Source: Microcebus murinus
Taxonomy: Eukaryota; Chordata; Mammalia; Primates; Cheirogaleidae
DNA length: 64,000 bases
Assembly: GCF_040939455.1 (NCBI RefSeq)
Contig: NC_134117.1
Coordinates: 47,461,001-47,525,000, forward strand
Direction of reading: 5' to 3'
A program made the translations under genes and the position numbers. The stretch's first letter is position 1. Each line of letters begins with the position of its first letter. Positions 1 through 11,120 of this stretch are shown here, in pieces. The notes beneath the pieces were generated by a model. That model saw nothing but the letters and a program-made list of their open reading frames with translations. It searched no databases and was not told the origin of the DNA.

Positions 1-532
1 TTTTTGTGGCCAAAATTAATGTAGTGATTTTTTACCTATTAAAAATTCTCATATCTGCACACTTAAACTTGGTAACAAAATTTTCTAAATCTGTGAATGA
101 ATCTTTCAAATGAAGAATTTTAGAAATTATTGAGCTCATTTGTTAAAAATACATATTGTATTCTTTTCCAATTAGTTTGGAAATGACAGAGAGACATTAA
201 GAAGATGAAAATGTACTAGGACAATTCTTAAAAGAGGTATTTTTCATGTTTGATGTATGGAATGAAAAATTTGAGTATGACAATTCAATAAGTATAGCCA
301 ATGACACGTTCCTTCCATTCGACTCTATGAGTTTTTGTGAGGTATTTTTCCAGCTATGTGAGATATTAAAACCAAATACTATTGAAATTAACTGTAGCTA
401 GAATCAGAGCTCCATCACTAAATGTTTTATCAAGAGTTTCAATAATGAAGCATACACAATCCCACTGCTCTCATTAAATAATAAATAATTAAACATTTCT
501 TGTTTAATTCAATTAAACATAATGTCACTTTT
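1..532. other. AT-rich sequence, nothing recognised
   Basis: Single-copy-looking AT-rich DNA before the Tigger. I see no repeat family, exon signal or long open frame here. A decayed ancient repeat cannot be excluded. Confidence 0.5.
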
Positions 533-735
533 AGTTAATGCACAATAACCATGTTTCAGTCAATGACAGTCCCCGTATATAACTGTGGCCCCATAAGATT
601 ATATTGGAACCAAAAAAATTCTTATTACCCAGTGACATCATAGCTGTCCCAATGTTGTAGTGCAATGCATTAGTCACTTGATTGTGGTGACACTATGGTT
701 AGGAAACCTACTGTGCTGCCAGTGCTATAAAACTG

Positions 736-1007
736 CAGTCCCTAGGCCCCGGGCCTCAGACTGGTACCACAGAGAAAGGTAGGGACTGCAGGGACTGGGC
801 TGCAGAGAAATTGTCTTTCTTGAAACTTAGGAAGTGGGGTGTGTGCAGCAGGAGGTGAGCAGCGGGCTTGACCTGTATTTACAGCTGCTCCCCATCACTT
901 GCATCACCGCCTGAGCTCTGCCTCCCACCCCCACCACCCCCTCAGTCTGTGGAAAAATTGTCTCCCATGAAACTGGCCCTGGGTGCCAAAATGGTTGGGG
1001 ACCACTG
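736..1007. mobile_element. MER1-type non-autonomous hAT element nested in the Tigger
   Basis: The element opens with CAGTCCCTAGGCCCCGGGCC and closes with GGTTGGGGACCACTG, the known termini of MER1-type hAT-Charlie MITEs. Inside it has the typical CAGCAGGAGGTGAGCAGCGG and GGAAAAATTGTCTCCCATGA blocks. Tigger sequence continues on both sides, so it inserted after the Tigger. The 8-bp target duplication is no longer clean. It is non-coding. Confidence 0.85.
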
Positions 1008-1330
1008 AAAAAGTATAGAATGTACAATTATGTAAGGTACATATGCTTGATAAAGATAATAAATGACTATTTTACTGGCTCATATATTTATCATACTATA
1101 CTTTTTATCATTATTTTAGAGTGTACTTATAAAATATGTTAGCTGTAAAACAGCCTTAGGCAGGTCCTGCAGGGGATATTCCAGAAGAAGGCATTGCTAT
1201 CATAGGAGATGTCAGCTTCATGGGGGCTTTTATCACCCCTGAAGACCTTCCAGTGGGATAAGATGTGGGAGACAGTGATATTGATGATCCTGACTCCTGT
1301 AGGCCTAGGCTACTGTGTGTTTGTGTCTTG

Positions 1331-1674
<344 letters not shown>

Positions 1675-1683
1675 TGTGTCTTG

Positions 1684-1996
1684 TTTTTTGTTTGTTTGTT
1701 TTTGTTTTGAGACAGAGTCTTGCTCTGTTGCCCTGGCTAGGGTGCAGTGGTGTCATCATAGCTCACTGCAACCTCAGACTCCTGGGTTCAAGTGATCCTC
1801 CTGCCTCAGCCTCCTGAGGAGCTGGGACTACAGGCACGTGCCACCATGCCCAGTTAATTTTATATTTTTTGTAGAGTGGGGGGTCTTGGTCTTGCTCAGG
1901 CTGGTCTTGAACTCCTGACCTCCAGCAGTCCTCCCATCTCATCCTCTCAGAGTCCCAGAGTGCTAGGATTACAGGCTTGGGCCGCCACCCTTGGCC
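1684..1996 (-). mobile_element. Older AluJ-like SINE (minus strand)
   Basis: A dimeric Alu on the minus strand without the lemur-specific linker block and with many substitutions, so older than its neighbour. Its A-tail is an interrupted TTTTG run (1684-1708). TGTGTCTTG recurs at 1997-2005, making a third copy of the motif that flanks the adjacent Alu. Confidence 0.93.
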
Positions 1997-2181
1997 TGTG
2001 TCTTGGTTTTTGACAAAAAAGTTTACAAAGTGAAATAAATGAATAAATCTTAAAAATAGAAAAAAAAAGCCTATCGAAAATATTTTGTATAGCTGTGCAA
2101 TGTGCTTGGGTTTTAAGATAAGTTTTATTAAAAAGGAGCCAAAAAATTAAAAAGCTTATAAAGTAAAAAAAGTCACAGTAA

Positions 2182-2285
2182 GCTAAGGTTAATTTATTAC
2201 TGAAGAAAAAATTTCTAAAATAAATTTAGTAAAGCTAAGTTTATTACTGAAGGAAAAAATTTGTAAAATAAATTTAGTGTGGCCT
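2182..2285. repeat. 52-bp tandem duplication inside the Tigger
   Basis: Two adjacent units start with GCTAAG at 2182 and 2234, each running through TTTATTACTGAAG, AAAAAATTT and AAATAAATTTAGT. Tigger elements normally have this stretch once, so this is a local duplication of the copy. Confidence 0.8.
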
Positions 2286-2701
2286 AAATGTACAGTGTTT
2301 ATCAAATTTACAGTAGTGTACGGTAATGTCCTAGGTTTTCACATTCACTCACCACTTGCTGACTCAACCAGAGCAACTGTTTTTCCTGCAAGCTCCCTTC
2401 GTACCCTAAACAGGTGTACCATTGCTTATCTTTCATACTGTATTTTTACTGTACCTTTTCTATGTTTAGATGTGCAAATACTTACCATTGGGTTACAATT
2501 GCCTACAGTGCTCAGTAGGTAACATGCTGTACCGGTTTATGGCCTGGGAGCAACAGGCTACACCATACAGCCTGGGTGTGCAGTATAGACGACACCACCT
2601 AGGTTTGTGTAAGTGTACTCTGTGATGTTCACATAACATGAAATCGCCTGATGATGTATTTCTCAGAACCTATCCCCATCATAAAGTGACACATGACTGC
2701 A

Positions 2702-3088
2702 TTCGTTTTTATAATTTCTAATTTAAAATAAGTTACCAATGATAAAAGAAATTTACCCCTATTAAATAAAAGAAAGCTTATTTGCAATATATTGCTTATG
2801 ACATCTTTTTAACTCTAAAATATTTTTTTCCTGTGTTGTTTTACTTCCTTTAGTAGAATAGTACAGTAATCCACATATAATTTAAAAATAGATGTACATT
2901 TTGGGTTGTGTCAAAAGGTTTCTTTAGCGATTTGGACAAACTTTTTGGTGAAGAGTTTAGGGTTGGTAGAGGAAGACAAGCTGTAAGGGAGGTCTGGAAG
3001 TGATGTGGGAGCACAGGGGAGGAAATGATTCATTCCCTGCAGGAGTTAAGGTGGCCGCACCGAGGAAGTGACATCTCAACATTGTTTT
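2702..3088. other. Unique-looking AT-rich spacer
   Basis: No repeat family or coding signal recognised between the Tigger and the short retro-insertion. Confidence 0.5.
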
Positions 3089-3122
3089 CAAAGAACAGGG
3101 CCATCTCTGACATCACTTTCCC

Positions 3123-3157
<35 letters not shown>

Positions 3158-3173
3158 ACAAAGAACAGGGCCA
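3089..3173 (+). mobile_element. Micro-retro-insertion: about 20 nt plus poly(A), with a 15-bp TSD
   Basis: CAAAGAACAGGGCCA occurs perfectly at 3089-3103 and 3159-3173. Between the copies are about 20 nt of unrelated sequence (3104-3123) followed by an A-run to 3158. A perfect 15-bp duplication plus a 3' A-run is the footprint of L1-machinery retrotransposition with extreme 5' truncation. The source transcript is not identifiable from so little sequence. Confidence 0.8.
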
Positions 3174-3311
3174 GAGGTAGTGTGGAAAGGTCATTTTGGG
3201 CTGAGCCACGGAGACTGGGGTAGGAGATGAAGGTTTACTTACTCTCTGAAACTCATTTTCCTCTTCTATATCATGATTCTGTAATACCTCTCTTAAAGAG
3301 AAGTGTTGGGG

Positions 3312-3660
3312 TTGGCAGGGCGCGGTGGCTCACGCTTGTAATCCTAGCACTCTGGGAGGCTGAGGCGCTCAAGGTCAGGAGTTCGAAACCAGCCTGAGCA
3401 AGAGCGAGACCCTGTCTCTACTAAAAATAGAAAGACATTAATTGGCCAACTAAAAATATATAGAAAAAATTAGCCGGGCATGGTGGCACATGTCTGTAGT
3501 CCCTGCTACTTGGGAGGCTAAGGCAGGAGGATTACTTGAGCCCAGGAGTTTGAGGTTGCTGTGAGCTAGGCTGATGCCACAGCACTCACTCTAGCCTGGG
3601 CAACAGTGAGACTCTGTCTAAAAAAAAAAAAAAAAAAAAAAAGGAAAAAAAAAGAGAGAG
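3312..3660 (+). mobile_element. Lemur-type Alu SINE
   Basis: Plus-strand dimeric Alu, from GGCAGGGCGCGGTGGCTCAC to an A-rich tail. A small deletion removes part of the usual GGCGGATTG segment of the left arm. The lemur linker (AAATAGAAAGACATTAATTG) is present. Flanking AAGTGTTGGGG at 3301-3311 and 3665-3675 is the target duplication. Confidence 0.97.
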
Positions 3661-3675
3661 AAAGAAGTGTTGGGG

Positions 3676-4324
3676 GGATTAGAAATAGCAGGTAAAAATG
3701 CCGAACCTTGTCACCCCACAGGTGATCAAGAAATGGCAGTGGTACATAATTTTTGTGATAGGATGGTTCTTTGTACCATAAGGCATAAGCCAGGCATGAC
3801 AGATGTGTGAGATTCTCTGGGAATTCAGAAGATTTTTTAGGGAGGGCTGAGTTCACTGGATCAGTCTACCACTGTGAAATAAAATCCCCTGAACTCCAGC
3901 AAGGGTTGGAGTCCCTCTCTTTGAGGGAGTTTCCTAGGGCACTGATTCTCCTATGTCTTGACCACATTTCTAATCTGGTAACCACAGCCCACCCCACCCC
4001 TTACTTTGAATTTTATCTTCCAAAGGCCCCTTAGGTGAGAAGACTTCCCAACCCAAGTCTTGTCTAGCACTTAGTGTGTTTCTCATGCCAGCCGTCTGTG
4101 CTGACCTCACCTATTTTGACCATTTTCTGTTTGAGAAGATGAACCCAGCCTGGTACCTGGTATATAATAAGGATCTCGAAGATTTTGATGGGAGGTGATG
4201 CCTGGGCTAACTTACCTATCTTCAGGCTACCATCTTCATAATCGTATAACCCTAGGGAAGAAGCCAAGAGCATGGTTACAAGGATATCTGGGTTGCAATG
4301 TGATAGGCATCCATTTAGCATGGC
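3676..4324. other. No recognisable gene or repeat
   Basis: Mixed-composition DNA. Open frames of 75-96 codons occur but show no domain, splice context or codon pattern that suggests coding. Confidence 0.5.
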
Positions 4325-4465
4325 ATAGAATTTGTTCTGGAAGGAGCTTTATAGCTCATTAGGCCCAGCCCTGTTGTTTCAGCAATGAAGAAACTGAGGC
4401 AGAAGCAGTTAGAAGACACATCTAGAAGTAGAAGCCAGGTCTCCAGTTCCCAGGGCAGAGTTATT
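4325..4465 (+). repeat. Ancient MIR-like / interspersed repeat
   Basis: The run CATAGAATTTG, CTGGAAGGAGC, AGCTCATTAGGCCCAGCC, then GAAGAAACTGAGGCAGAAGC follows the order of a common old mammalian interspersed repeat with a MIR-like 3' half. Heavily diverged. Confidence 0.55.
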
Positions 4466-4469
4466 TTTT

Positions 4470-5210
4470 CCACATTTCACTCCATCTGGGCTGTAGTACC
4501 ACAGCAACAGTAAAGCACAGATTCCACTCTCTGTGATTAGCAGTGGCAGCCTGCTGCTGGCCCAAAGGGGTGAATCCACTGATGGGGAGAATATAATAAT
4601 TTTATAAACCTCCAGAAAGTCTGGCTCTGTGATAACAGCCCCCTAAACGCTGTTGTCCTGGAAGTATGACAAAGTCCAGGCTGAGACCATACCTGGACTA
4701 GGAACTCAGGGTTTGTGTCACACAGTCTATGCACTGACAGCTCAACACCAATGATTCGTGGCCCCCATTTAAACAAAAACAAAAAATAAAACCGCAGACA
4801 GGGAGGGGTGTGAAGAAAGCCCTGACAGAGAAATGAGAAAGCTCTGAGCATCATGGGGAAACGTTCACTTCCTGGGGAGAGACCTGGCTGTTCAGTGTGT
4901 TCCTTTCGGGGGTGGGGGTGGGGGAGCTGCCTGGGGTGACGGGAACTTGAGTGTGAAAGAGGTAGCTCTGGCATGTCTTCTTTTTTGAGAAGACAAATTT
5001 CATTTACTGCGAAAAACAGGCACGACTGCCTCCAGGGTGATTTTTCCAACACGTAGACCGTGTTGTGAGGGAAAGTCTGAGTTGGACGCCTGCTGCAGAG
5101 CAGCGTTGCAAGCTGTGCTAATGCCTCCTCCTGTAGTTCCTGGTAGTTCCTCCCTGGTAGTTCCTGGGCTACTCAGTCCTTGGTGTGTAGGATCCTTGAA
5201 GACAGTGCTA
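4470..5210. other. Unique-looking sequence with small direct repeats
   Basis: Contains GTAGTTCCTGG-type short direct repeats (5133-5169) and a purine-rich G-tract on the plus strand (4909-4925). A 171-codon open frame on the minus strand (4537-5052) resembles no protein I know. Confidence 0.45.
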
Positions 5211-5214
5211 TGGG

Positions 5215-5425
5215 GCGAAAACCAACCCCAGGCCTTTCACTGCCACGTGTTAGTTGAGTGACCTTGGGCATGTGATGGAAGGGGCCTGAGCTGCCATCCC
5301 GATCTGTAAAAATAGGACAGCAAGGTCTTCCTTACCGGGCTTTTGTGAGGACAAATGTGTCAAAAAGTTGAAAACTGTATAGTGCTACATACATGGTAAG
5401 TGGTCAATAATAATCATGAAGTAAT
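5215..5425 (+). repeat. MIR SINE
   Basis: The typical MIR order is visible: GAGTGACCTTGGGCATGTGA, the ATCTGTAAAAATAGGACAG segment, TTTTGTGAGGACAAATG, and a closing TGGTAAGTGGTCAATAATA. An ancient tRNA-derived SINE. Confidence 0.8.
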
Positions 5426-5429
5426 TATA

Positions 5430-5905
5430 AAATATATCATATATAAAGTATAGAGGATCATACAATAGTCACCAGTGCACTCAACTCTAGGCACAATTAA
5501 GGAAACATAAAATCCTGGTTGCATTCCTCTTTCTGCACCCCTCCTCCCCACTGTAGTCACAACCCTGCATTGCTACTTAGAGTCCCATGGATGCCTTTAT
5601 ATTTTTTTTACTAAAAATGATGTATAGAATATTGTTTGGGTGTGTTTAAACATGATAATGTGCTCTATGTATTATTCTATAGCTGCATTTTTTTTTTACC
5701 TCAAAATTATGTTTGCGAGGTTCATACTTGTTGATCTGTGTAGCTCTAGTTCATTTCATTTGCATAACTTATTTGCTCATTCTCTTGACAACGGATATTT
5801 AGGTTGTTTCAAGTTTTCTTCTACTGCAATTAAGGCTGCAATCATAGTAGTTGTGGGTGCCTCTGTTTTTCTCATCTGTAAAATAAAATCAGAACTTCTG
5901 TAATA
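5430..5905 (-). mobile_element. Ancient L1 (L1M) 3' fragment, minus strand
   Basis: The text GGATATTTAGGTTGTTTCAA, CTGCAATTAAGGCTGCAATC and the upstream CACCAGTGCACTCAACTCTA block have the order seen in the reverse complement of old mammalian L1M 3' regions. No coding capacity remains. Confidence 0.6.
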
Positions 5906-7060
5906 TACTGCCTGTGTCACAGTATCCCTTACAATGATATTTTAAGAGCATTTTCCGGTTTACAAAATGCCTTTCAGTTCATCATAGCCTCCTACTGCTG
6001 GAGACCAGTCTCACACTGAGGTTTTCTGAGTTCTAAACCAAGGCTCATTACAGCACCTTCTGCCGTGAAAGCTCTTGATAAACTCCAAAGACTTTCACCA
6101 ATATGAAATGGCATTATCACTGCTAAAAAGTACCTTTTTGCAGTAGCTTAAAGCCCTCTTATTCTGTCTGCTTATCTTTCAAATAGAATTTCAGATTCCA
6201 CAGCTGAACTTTCCCAAACCAAAGTCTTGCAAAACAAATTCAATTTACAATTTTCCACCCTGAGGTAAAAAATGGTTCTTTGCAATAACCTTGGCATTTG
6301 CTGCCCGGTCAATGTGGCTTTTTAGTGAGTTTCTCTAGAATCAAGATTTCCATGAATTTTTTTTTTTTTGAGTTTTTCCAACTATAAAATTGATACAAGA
6401 TTGTTATTAAAGATTTGGAAACTGTAAGTGCAGTCAGAAGAAAAAGACAAGCACTGCTATCATTTTGGCACATTTCTTTCCAATTTTTTCCCCCAAACAT
6501 ATTGTTTATATAGTTGGGATTGTGCTGTTGACTGAGTTTTGTACCCTGCATTTTCCACTTAACATGATAACGTAAACTTTCTCTCTGTGGACTCTCAGTG
6601 GCCAAAATTTACCCAGAAAGGAAGTCTGTGTCTCCAAGGAAGCTCATTCTCAGAGAGGAAAAAATTCTGTTCTTCACGAAGTTATGGGAAAAATTCCTCT
6701 TTGGTGGTTTAGTCTGTCCCTGAGTAACTCTTTATTAAATTTGCCAGTAAACTTCTGTTGGGTTTCCATAAAGATAATGGCTGGAATATAAAAAAAAAAA
6801 GTGTGTGTGAAATGTGTGTTGTTTATATATGTATATTTATGTGTACATCTGTATGTGTGCATACAAATGTTCTTATATGGCTAGATGTCGCATTTACATA
6901 CACACTTGCTCACAAACAGAGACTAAAACACCATTAGAGAAAGTTACAATAAAACAGACGAAAAGTAAGTACTGCATTACTATCGTTTTACTACTTTAAA
7001 GAGTCAACTTGACTTTATTTGGACTCTATGTTACAATCTTAATCTCTGGCTTCTCCCAGG
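5906..7060. other. AT-rich spacer with a possible old repeat
   Basis: The stretch 6360-6590 (CATTTTGGCACATTTCTTTC, ATTTTCCACTTAACATGATA) resembles a decayed mammalian LINE fragment, but I cannot name it. 6800-6870 is TG/TA-rich low-complexity DNA. Nothing coding is seen. Confidence 0.4.
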
Positions 7061-7064
7061 AAGG

Positions 7065-7275
7065 TGGTGAACTAATTATTAACGACAGCTTGTAGTCCAA
7101 GTTAATTTGTTGTTGGAGGAACTAATTATCCGTTCCAGGTGTTCTCCATCAGTGTAACAAGACAACCTGTAACGATCGACTCTTTCGTTTATGATGAAGC
7201 TAATTAAAACTAATTAAACAGATTTGAGTTTACAATACAACTAATTACAAGTAATTAAGGTACGTTAGGTTTGTA
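7065..7275. promoter_or_regulatory. Candidate cis-regulatory element: TAATTA cluster
   Basis: Six TAATTA motifs (7073, 7123, 7201, 7211, 7242, 7252), plus TAATT variants, lie within about 190 bp; two pairs are about 10 bp apart, one helical turn. TAATTA is the core bound by homeodomain proteins. The block also keeps several CpGs (AACGATCGACTCTTTCGTTT, CCGTTCC, TACGTTAGG) in CpG-poor surroundings and carries no repeat. That combination is typical of developmental enhancers, but conservation cannot be tested here. Confidence 0.4.
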
Positions 7276-7895
7276 ATATGCATAAAACTACAACCTTTGA
7301 AACCAGAATCTAGTTTCCTCAGATTCATTGAACATGTTTATAATATAAGCAGGGATCAGGCCAGGAAATCTGCCAAGGAAATTAAAAAAATAATAATAAT
7401 TCGTCAACTTTTAAAAAATACCGTGGAATGTTGCTTAATATTTTAATTCATATGTAAAAACACGTAAGGGGGTGAATTTTCCCAGGCAAGGTACAACCTA
7501 CAGAGGAGCCCATTAGCTGTGAAGTTGTCAAACAGATTATTTTCTAGAAATGTTGGGATGCTTTTGGGAGCCATGGTGAACAATGTTGAAAGATATCCTC
7601 CAATTTACTGGAATTCACCGTGGCCTCTTTTTCTGTCTCTAGAACATGGAACAACTTCACACCCATAGCCACAGGGGGAGCAAAAGCAGCTCTTGGTTCC
7701 AGTGTGGGATTCCGTGCAGTCCTCCCTCCGACAAGCCTGGCCCTGCAGAGAATCACTGGCCTTGCCCGGGCCCCTGAGTGACAAGCCCAGCCCGTCCCTC
7801 GGTTGTTTCACAGGCAGGAGCTGGGAGGCACAGCCACTGTTACTTTCTGACCCAGAGTGACTGGGCTTGTTTGACTAAAGAGAAATAACATCGAC
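7276..7895. other. No recognisable gene or repeat
   Basis: AT-rich to 7540, then more GC-balanced. Overlapping short minus-strand frames (7544-7811) match nothing I recognise. Confidence 0.45.
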
Positions 7896-7900
7896 AGTAC

Positions 7901-7964
7901 CTGTCTGTAGAGATCTGTCTGTAGTAGGTATCTGTCTGTAGTAGGTGTCTGTCTGTAGAGAAAC
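7901..7964. repeat. Short minisatellite, CTGTCTGTAG-based
   Basis: Four adjacent units begin with CTGTCTGTAG, at 7901, 7915, 7932 and 7949. The inner two are 17 bp (CTGTCTGTAGTAGGTRT) and the first is 14 bp. Confidence 0.85.
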
Positions 7965-7984
7965 CCCAATTGTGTGGCTGTTGC

Positions 7985-8043
7985 AAAAGGCAATGTGATC
8001 TGAAGTTAAGGTGGACCAAAAAAAAAAAAAAAAAAAGGCAATG
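7985..8043 (+). mobile_element. Micro-retro-insertion: 22 nt plus poly(A), with an 11-bp TSD
   Basis: AAAAGGCAATG occurs at 7985-7995 and 8033-8043. Between the copies are 22 nt (7996-8017) and an A-run. This is the same architecture as at 3089-3173: a 3' A-tail, a perfect duplication and extreme 5' truncation. The donor is unknown. Confidence 0.7.
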
Positions 8044-8049
8044 AGAGCC

Positions 8050-8905
8050 TTGATTAAGTAAGTGGCTGTGAGAATGGAGAAAAGAGAGGAGATGGGAGAG
8101 ATATATGTTTGAAAAATAGAAAAGGCTCTGGCAACATTTGGATGTGAATTGTGTCAGCCATCGTGTACAGCAGTTCTAATTCTACTGGCCTCACCTATTA
8201 TTCCAACCAGAACGTGACAAAACCCTCAGGCTAGAGCTGTGAGCTTCTTGCTTCCTGCCCTGGTGCTTCTGTGCTCTTGAGGAATGTTAAGCAGTATTCA
8301 TAGCAAGGAGTGTTGGGAAGTTAATGCCCTGTGGGCAACTCTTGGCCCACGGTGCTAGAAGCCAACGGACACATGCTTCTTTTTCCTTTTCCTGGTGGGA
8401 AGTCCTGAGACACGTTTGATATAGTGATTGAGCACCCAGCAGTCTGTAGTGGTGGCCAATTTGATATCACATCCTTTGCAGTGGTTTTCGTTCCTTTCCT
8501 GTTTCACTCTCCTGTCTCTCACTTCTGACCTCTCGGATCCCACTACCAAAAAAATGGCTTGAATGTAAGACATCATCTTTGGCTCTGTTTTGGGGACAAC
8601 CCAGGCTAAGATGTGTTAGGCTTGGGTGCCTGGGAGGACAGTGGGCCTATGAGGAAGGACTAGAAAACCACAGATGACAGGCAAGCTGCTGAGCTCAGTT
8701 CAGGTTACACTGAGTTTGGGGCAGCAGGTGGGACTTCTGGTCACAGAAAGCCCGGTTACCTTATCAGTGATATTGCTAGCCAGAGCTTTTCTGAGAGTAG
8801 AATCCAGGTGTTTTAGCTCTAGTTTTAGCTTCTGACTCATGCAAATGGTTCTTCAGTTGCAACAGTGATGGTTCTTCAGTTGCTTTTATTTCTCCAGGGT
8901 TAGCA
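8050..8905. other. No recognisable gene or repeat
   Basis: Mixed sequence. The phrase GGTTCTTCAGTTGCA is nearly repeated at 8847 and 8869. No exon or known repeat seen. Confidence 0.45.
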
Positions 8906-8908
8906 GTG

Positions 8909-9384
8909 TGTACTAGTTATCTATTGCTGCATAATAAATTACCCAAAAGCACAGAAGCTTAAAACAACAAACATTTGTGATCTCTCACAGTTTCTTAGGA
9001 ATTCAGGAGCGGCTTAGTTCAGGTTTACTCATGAAGCTGCAGTCAAGCTGTCGGCTGGGGCTGCTGCATATAGAAAGTTGTCTGGGCTTGGGGAGGGGTG
9101 GTGATCTGCTTCCAACTCACTCTTGTTCCTGTTCTCTGGAAGCCTGGGCTTTTCACAACATGGCTTTCCACAGGGCTAGTGACCCAGGAGACAGATCTAG
9201 CGAGAAAGAGAGATCACCCAAGACATGTATAAACTAACCTTGGAAATGACATACCGTTGCTTCTGCTGTTTGCTATAGGTCACACAGAAGGATCTTCGTA
9301 GAGTCGGGGGTGGGGACTACACGAAGGTGTGGATTCCAGGAAGCAGGGGCTACTGGGGTCTGTCTTAGAGCATGGTATCAACAT
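8909..9384. mobile_element. Solo LTR-like mammalian repeat (probably ERVL/MLT type)
   Basis: It begins TGTACTAGTTATCTATTGCT, followed by AAATTACCCAAAAGC and TTAAAACAACAAACATTTG, then CTCACAGTTTC, GCTGTCGGCTGGGGCTGC, TTCACAACATGGCTTTCCAC, GGGGACTACACGAAGGTGTG, and ends near GGTATCAACA. The order and the TG...CA form match a widespread ancient LTR. It has no coding capacity. The subfamily is not assigned. Confidence 0.7.
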
Positions 9385-9947
9385 AGTCTTCTCATTTGCT
9401 GCTTTTAAATACCTATTTATTATATCAGCAAAGTATGCACATGGTAAAACAAAAGTCAACACTAAAGAATTTATTTATTTTTAAAAACTGTTTCTTTTAA
9501 AACTTAAAATAACATTTCCTTTTTTCCCACACACACAAAGGGTAATAAAACACTAAAGAATTTATATGACAAATAAAACTCTTCCTAATGTCCTTCTCCC
9601 AAGTCTAATCCTCAAAGATAATCACTATTAATTGTGTGTGTGTTTTATATTGTTACAGTGTTTAACAACTGTGTTCAATAACTGTAAATAGTATAATTTT
9701 TTTACTTGTCAGAGATTTTGTTCTCTCACACACCTCCCACTTATGTTACTCTTCCACCTCCCAAATGTGCTAGTTATGTAATTATTTTAAATTCTGCTGC
9801 TGGTAGCCTTAATAATTTAAAACATGTACTTAAACATATATTTTGATCTATTATATATAAAGAGTACCTTTTGACTCCATTACATTACCTAAAAACTTAG
9901 CAACATTCTATCTACCTCTTCTCTTCACTTCTGACTTCCTTCAATCT
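9385..9947. other. AT-rich sequence, possibly decayed LINE
   Basis: Contains TCAAAGATAATCACTATTAA-type text reminiscent of old L1M/L2 remnants, but too diverged to classify. Confidence 0.35.
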
Positions 9948-9963
9948 TTTTTTAAATTATGAA

Positions 9964-10127
9964 AACAGGGTCTCCCTATATTGTCCAAGCTGGAGTGCAG
10001 TGACTATTCACAAGCATGATTATAATCATAGTGCACTGTAGCCTCAAACTCCTGGGCTCAAGCAATCCTTCTGCCTCAGCCTCCTGAGTACCTGGGACTA
10101 TAGATGTGTACCACCATACTCGGCTCT
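9964..10127 (-). mobile_element. FLAM-type free left Alu monomer (minus strand)
   Basis: Only one 7SL-derived monomer is present: the reverse complement carries the GCCTCAAACTCCTGGGCTCA and GCCTCAGCCTCCTGAG blocks and the unique CAAGCATGATTATAATCATA region of monomeric ancestors. Imperfect duplications CCTTCAATCTTTTTTT and CCTTTAATCTTTTTTT flank it. An early primate SINE. Confidence 0.75.
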
Positions 10128-10199
10128 CCTTTAATCTTTTTTTTATTTTATTTTATATTAATAGCATTTTAATTTTATTTGTAGAAAAGACTATCTTAA

Positions 10200-10240
10200 A
10201 ATATATATATATATATACACACACACACATATATACATTA
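10200..10240. repeat. Compound (TA)n/(CA)n microsatellite
   Basis: Alternating TA run, then CACACACACACA, then TATA again, in AT-rich surroundings. Confidence 0.9.
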
Positions 10241-10612
10241 AATATATATAAATGTTCTTTGGATATAATAGAAATACAAGTGTTCTTTGTTAAGATAAAA
10301 AGAATAATACAAGTTTTGTACATATCCATTTGAATGTACTGATTATATAATTGGTATGTCATCCCTAAATTTTGCTTTTATCCATTTGGATGATTAGATT
10401 CTAAAGGAGGTGTACAAAAGCCACTAGACAGGGTTGGAGTTTCTGAAGCACTTCTTGTATTTCATGGGCTTCTTTTTTCTTCAAAGCCAATAGGTTATTT
10501 AAAATATATCACATTTTAGTTTGTATTAATATTATGCATGCATAATGGCTTTCTTTAATAATATTTTTTCCTAATATTTCTAATTGCCTTTCTTTCTTGG
10601 CTTTATAAAAAA
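10241..10612. other. AT-rich spacer
   Basis: No repeat or gene recognised. Confidence 0.45.
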
Positions 10613-10621
10613 GTTGTAATG

Positions 10622-10955
<334 letters not shown>

Positions 10956-11120
10956 TTGTAATGCCTTCATTTTATTTCTAAGAACTTTCTGGTTCTTAAT
11001 TATACATTTGTGTAAGGGAATTCTCCTTCGGCCTAATGACATTTTTTGCAGAGCTCTGATTGCTGTTCTAATCTGGAACTATTTATTTTCCATCCTGATG
11101 AATAGTGTTTCTTCAGTAGT

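Noticed and set aside
4537..5052. 171-codon minus-strand open frame
   Set aside because: No recognisable domain, no splice or promoter context, composition like the flanking DNA. Length alone is not enough in mammalian DNA.
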